DNA of 22,908 nt, from assembly GCA_900540005.1 (NCBI GenBank), contig UQEM01000026.1, positions 1 to 22,908 on the forward strand, written 5' to 3'. Under the pieces are notes generated by a model, which saw nothing but the letters and a program-made list of their open reading frames with translations, searched no databases and had not been told where the DNA came from. The position numbers and the translations under genes were made by a program. This document shows positions 20,764 through 22,908 of the stretch, in pieces. Each line of letters begins with the position of its first letter. The stretch's first letter is position 1. Origin of the DNA: an uncultured Ruminococcus sp. (GTDB taxonomy: Bacteria; Bacillota; Clostridia; Oscillospirales; Ruminococcaceae).

Positions 20764-22767
20764 ATGGCTGATAAAAACAACAAAAATTTTGAGATACCGC
20801 GTCCCGTGTTCCCGAAAAGAGCAGTTATCACTGGCGGTATGCCCTACGGCAACAAGGAGCTCCACTTCGGTCACGTTGGCGGAATGTTCGTGTTTGCGGA
20901 CACTTTCGCGCGCTTCATGCGTGACAGAATCGGCAAGGAAAACGTTATATTCGTCGGCGGAACAGACTGCTACGGTTCGCCTATCGCAGAGGGCTGGAGA
21001 GTCAAGGTAAAGAACGGCGAGTTTGACGGAACACTTGAACAGTTCGTCCAGAGAAACCACGATAAGCAGCAGGCTACACTCGATGCTTACGGAATTTCCC
21101 CGAACCTTTTTGCAGCTTCGGGACTCGGCAGAAGCAAGGAGATCCACGCCGAAGTCACAGACTGGTTCATCAGCTCTCTCCACAAAAAGGGACAGCTCAA
21201 GCAGATAACCACAATGCAGTTTTATGATGAAAAGGCAGGTATGTTCCTAAACGGCAGACAGGTCATAGGAAAATGTCCGGTCGAAGGCTGCACCTCTGAA
21301 AAGGGATACGCTGACGAATGCGACCTCGGACACCAGTATATGCCCGAGAACCTCATCAATCCCGTAAGCACGCTAACAGGCAAAACTCCCACTATGAAGC
21401 CGGTCACAAACTGGTACTTCAAGCTCCGCGATTACGAGCAGCTCATGAAGGACTGGGTGGAGGAGCTTAAAAAGCGCAAGGACGTTCGTCCGGTCGTATG
21501 GAAAACGATAGATGAGTTTTTGAAAAAACCTGTCATTTATATAAAGCGCGAGTTCGAGGAAAAGTATCTCTCACTCAAGGACGAAATGCCTGCACACAAC
21601 TACCTTGAAGAACCAAAAAAGCCCTCGTTCACTATAGAATTCGACACACTTTCCGACTGCGATGACGCCTGCCGCATACTCACTCACAACGGTATCCGCT
21701 ACAGAACGGGCAAGACCCTTGTTCCGTTCCGTCTCACGGGCAATATTGAATGGGGCGTTCCTGCTCCCGTCATGGACGGAGTTGAGGGACTTACCGTGTG
21801 GGTATGGCCGGAGTCACTCTGGGCACCTATTTCATTCACACAGACTTACCTTGAACAGGAAGGCAGAAGCCGCGATGAATGGAAGGACTACTGGTGCAGC
21901 AAGGAATCGGGCGTTTACCAGTTCATCGGTCAGGACAACATCTATTTCTACGGGATCGCAGAGCCTGCTATGTGGATGGCTCAGCAGGAATCCGCGGACA
22001 AGACTGCCTCGCCTGCCGAGGGCGAATTGCAGCTCCCGACAATTGTGGCTAACCACCACATTCTTTTCCTCGACAAGAAGGCTTCAAGCTCGGGCGCAGT
22101 TAAGCCGCCTATGGCTGATGACCTGCTCGAACACTATACTCCCGAGCAGCTCAGAATGCACTGGCTCGGTCTCGGTCTCGGTCAGCGCTCGGTAAGCTTC
22201 ATGCCGAAGCCTTATAATCCTGATGCAAAGCCGGAAGACGCAGATCCCGTTGTAAAGGACGGTCTGCTCCTCTCAAACGTTTACAACAGAATGATACGCA
22301 CAGCTTTCTACACCACGCAGAACGAGCTTGACGGAATCATGCCCGATAACGCACCCGAGGAAAAATTCCTCGCAGACGCTAAAAAGGCAGTCCTCGACTA
22401 CGAGAGACACATGAGCAAATTTGCTTTCCACCAGTGTACTTATGTACTTGACAGCTACATCAGAAACGGCAGCAAGTACATGGCAAAGGCTCTCAACGGC
22501 GATTACAGCGACAAGGAGCAGTTAAAGCAGTCGCTCGCAAATCTTTTCTACATGATAAGAATTGCAGGTGTTCTTCTCCACCCGATGGCTCCGTTCGGAA
22601 CTGAAAAGCTCCGCGAGTACCTTGAAGTTGACGAGCGTATCTGGTCTTGGGACACGATCTTCGAGCCGCTCACCTACTTTACAGGCGAGAACCACAAGCT
22701 TAAATTTCTTCCCCCGAGAACGGACTTCTTTACACGTCACGAAAGCCAGTTCGCACAAACTGAATAA
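20764..22767 (+). CDS. Divergent methionyl-tRNA synthetase-like class I ligase
   Basis: A 667-residue class I synthetase of the MetRS type. The HIGH motif is His34-Phe-Gly-His37 in GGMPYGNKELHFGHVGG. FVGGTDCYGSPIAE follows. A zinc knuckle has Cys171, Cys176, Cys186 and probably His190. LTGNIEWGVPAP and QFIGQDNIYFYG complete the catalytic core. Odd points: the KMSKS site reads Lys439-Ala-Ser-Ser-Ser443, without the second lysine. The usual VWxDAxIGY pocket reads VWVWPESLW (from Val345). The expected pocket His after YF is Tyr. About 80 extra residues (roughly 240-320) lie between the knuckle and the WG-P motif, and there is no C-terminal EMAP-II domain. It may be the housekeeping MetRS of a divergent lineage, or a paralogue with another role. 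Cotranscribed with gltX; GAGG precedes the ATG. Confidence 0.75.
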   Translation: MADKNNKNFEIPRPVFPKRAVITGGMPYGNKELHFGHVGGMFVFADTFARFMRDRIGKENVIFVGGTDCYGSPIAEGWRVKVKNGEFDGTLEQFVQRNHDKQQATLDAYGISPNLFAASGLGRSKEIHAEVTDWFISSLHKKGQLKQITTMQFYDEKAGMFLNGRQVIGKCPVEGCTSEKGYADECDLGHQYMPENLINPVSTLTGKTPTMKPVTNWYFKLRDYEQLMKDWVEELKKRKDVRPVVWKTIDEFLKKPVIYIKREFEEKYLSLKDEMPAHNYLEEPKKPSFTIEFDTLSDCDDACRILTHNGIRYRTGKTLVPFRLTGNIEWGVPAPVMDGVEGLTVWVWPESLWAPISFTQTYLEQEGRSRDEWKDYWCSKESGVYQFIGQDNIYFYGIAEPAMWMAQQESADKTASPAEGELQLPTIVANHHILFLDKKASSSGAVKPPMADDLLEHYTPEQLRMHWLGLGLGQRSVSFMPKPYNPDAKPEDADPVVKDGLLLSNVYNRMIRTAFYTTQNELDGIMPDNAPEEKFLADAKKAVLDYERHMSKFAFHQCTYVLDSYIRNGSKYMAKALNGDYSDKEQLKQSLANLFYMIRIAGVLLHPMAPFGTEKLREYLEVDERIWSWDTIFEPLTYFTGENHKLKFLPPRTDFFTRHESQFAQTE

Positions 22768-22774
22768 TGCAAAA

Positions 22775-22808
22775 GAGGCAGTCAATTATTTGACTGCCTC
22801 AATTTGTT
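22775..22808 (+). terminator. Terminator after the MetRS-like gene
   Basis: GAGGCAGTCAA (22775-22785) pairs perfectly with TTGACTGCCTC (22790-22800) around TTAT, followed by AATTTGTT, a weak U-tract. It starts 8 bases after the stop codon. Confidence 0.82.
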
Positions 22809-22821
22809 GAAAGCTGTTTGT

Positions 22822-22861
22822 TGGGTTTGCCCCCGCTGCTTTTAAAATCCCTCTATTTTTA
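22822..22861. repeat. Degraded copy of the hairpin block
   Basis: GGGTTTGCCC and the 3' part TTTTAAAATCCCTCTA run directly into the element start at 22862. They correspond to GGGGCTTTGCCCC and CTTTAGAATCCCTTTA at 8445-8524, with the middle hairpin missing. The shared order (operon terminator, hairpin remnant, element) supports common origin. Confidence 0.55.
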
Positions 22862-22908
22862 GGTCGTGTTGACACTAAGCCTAACAACGCATCTTTTCGG
22901 CAAAATTT
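22862..22908 (+). mobile_element. Start of a third copy of the inverted-repeat element
   Basis: These 47 bases are identical to 8527-8573, the left arm of the complete element, and are preceded by TA (22860-22861). The window ends inside the element. The 26-base core is at 22866-22891. Confidence 0.8.

Noticed and set aside
1..22908. A new defence or mobile-island system
   Set aside because: All sizeable genes belong to known housekeeping families with uniform ribosome sites and codon style. The only mobile DNA seen is the short element and hairpin blocks.

Overview
The window looks like chromosomal DNA from a Gram-positive member of the Clostridia, most likely a Ruminococcus-like Oscillospiraceae. 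This is an inference. It rests on mid-GC coding sequence, strong AGGAGG ribosome sites, TTGnnn/TATAAT promoters often with an extended -10 TGn, a GerW/YtfJ sporulation gene beside a D,D-carboxypeptidase, a Cys4-type L28, and Thr-rich exported linkers. Almost everything is housekeeping: cell division, elongasome, chromosome segregation, sporulation and translation. I see no defence system, prophage, CRISPR array, tRNA or rRNA gene.

Layout. 1-171: end of a repeat element read through into the tail of an unidentified, probably truncated gene. 149-3365 (+): a promoter and zapA, a U32 peptidase-family gene, dut and a DUF4321 gene, tightly packed. 3366-8433 (+): the mreB promoter, a strongly folded 5' leader, then mreB, mreC, mreD and a class B PBP2, ending at a terminator. 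8443-8726: three tandem hairpins, a complete 164-bp inverted-repeat mobile element flanked by TA, and a second terminator. 8746-10571 (-): a MATE exporter behind a small monooxygenase-like gene with its own promoter. 10708-11544 (+): a membrane-anchored M23 endopeptidase, possibly SpoIIQ-like. 11587-18602 (-): one long probable operon in the order site-2 protease, scpA, scpB, DUF2953, gerW, D,D-carboxypeptidase, rluB, metA and a small membrane protein, from a single clear promoter at 18574-18602. 18660-18988 (+): rpmB with its own promoter and terminator. 19000-22805 (+): gltX followed by a divergent methionyl-tRNA synthetase-like gene. 22822-22908: the hairpin block again in degraded form, and the beginning of another copy of the mobile element.

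How the genes fit together. The first 8.4 kb is a growth and division block. ZapA supports FtsZ, dUTPase cleans the nucleotide pool, and MreB/C/D with PBP2 build the lateral wall. The minus-strand operon couples chromosome condensation (ScpAB) with wall trimming and sporulation functions (site-2 protease, GerW, carboxypeptidase), ribosome modification (RluB) and methionine synthesis (MetA). MetA carries Glu111, which predicts acetyl-CoA rather than succinyl-CoA use.

Most worth a second look: (i) the short element with 26-bp perfect arms, present in the middle and at both extreme ends of the window, twice directly behind a hairpin block; (ii) the long-range stem that closes the mreB leader; (iii) the MetRS-like protein whose KMSKS motif reads KASSS and whose methionine pocket looks altered; (iv) the Glu111 MetA inside a segregation/sporulation operon.
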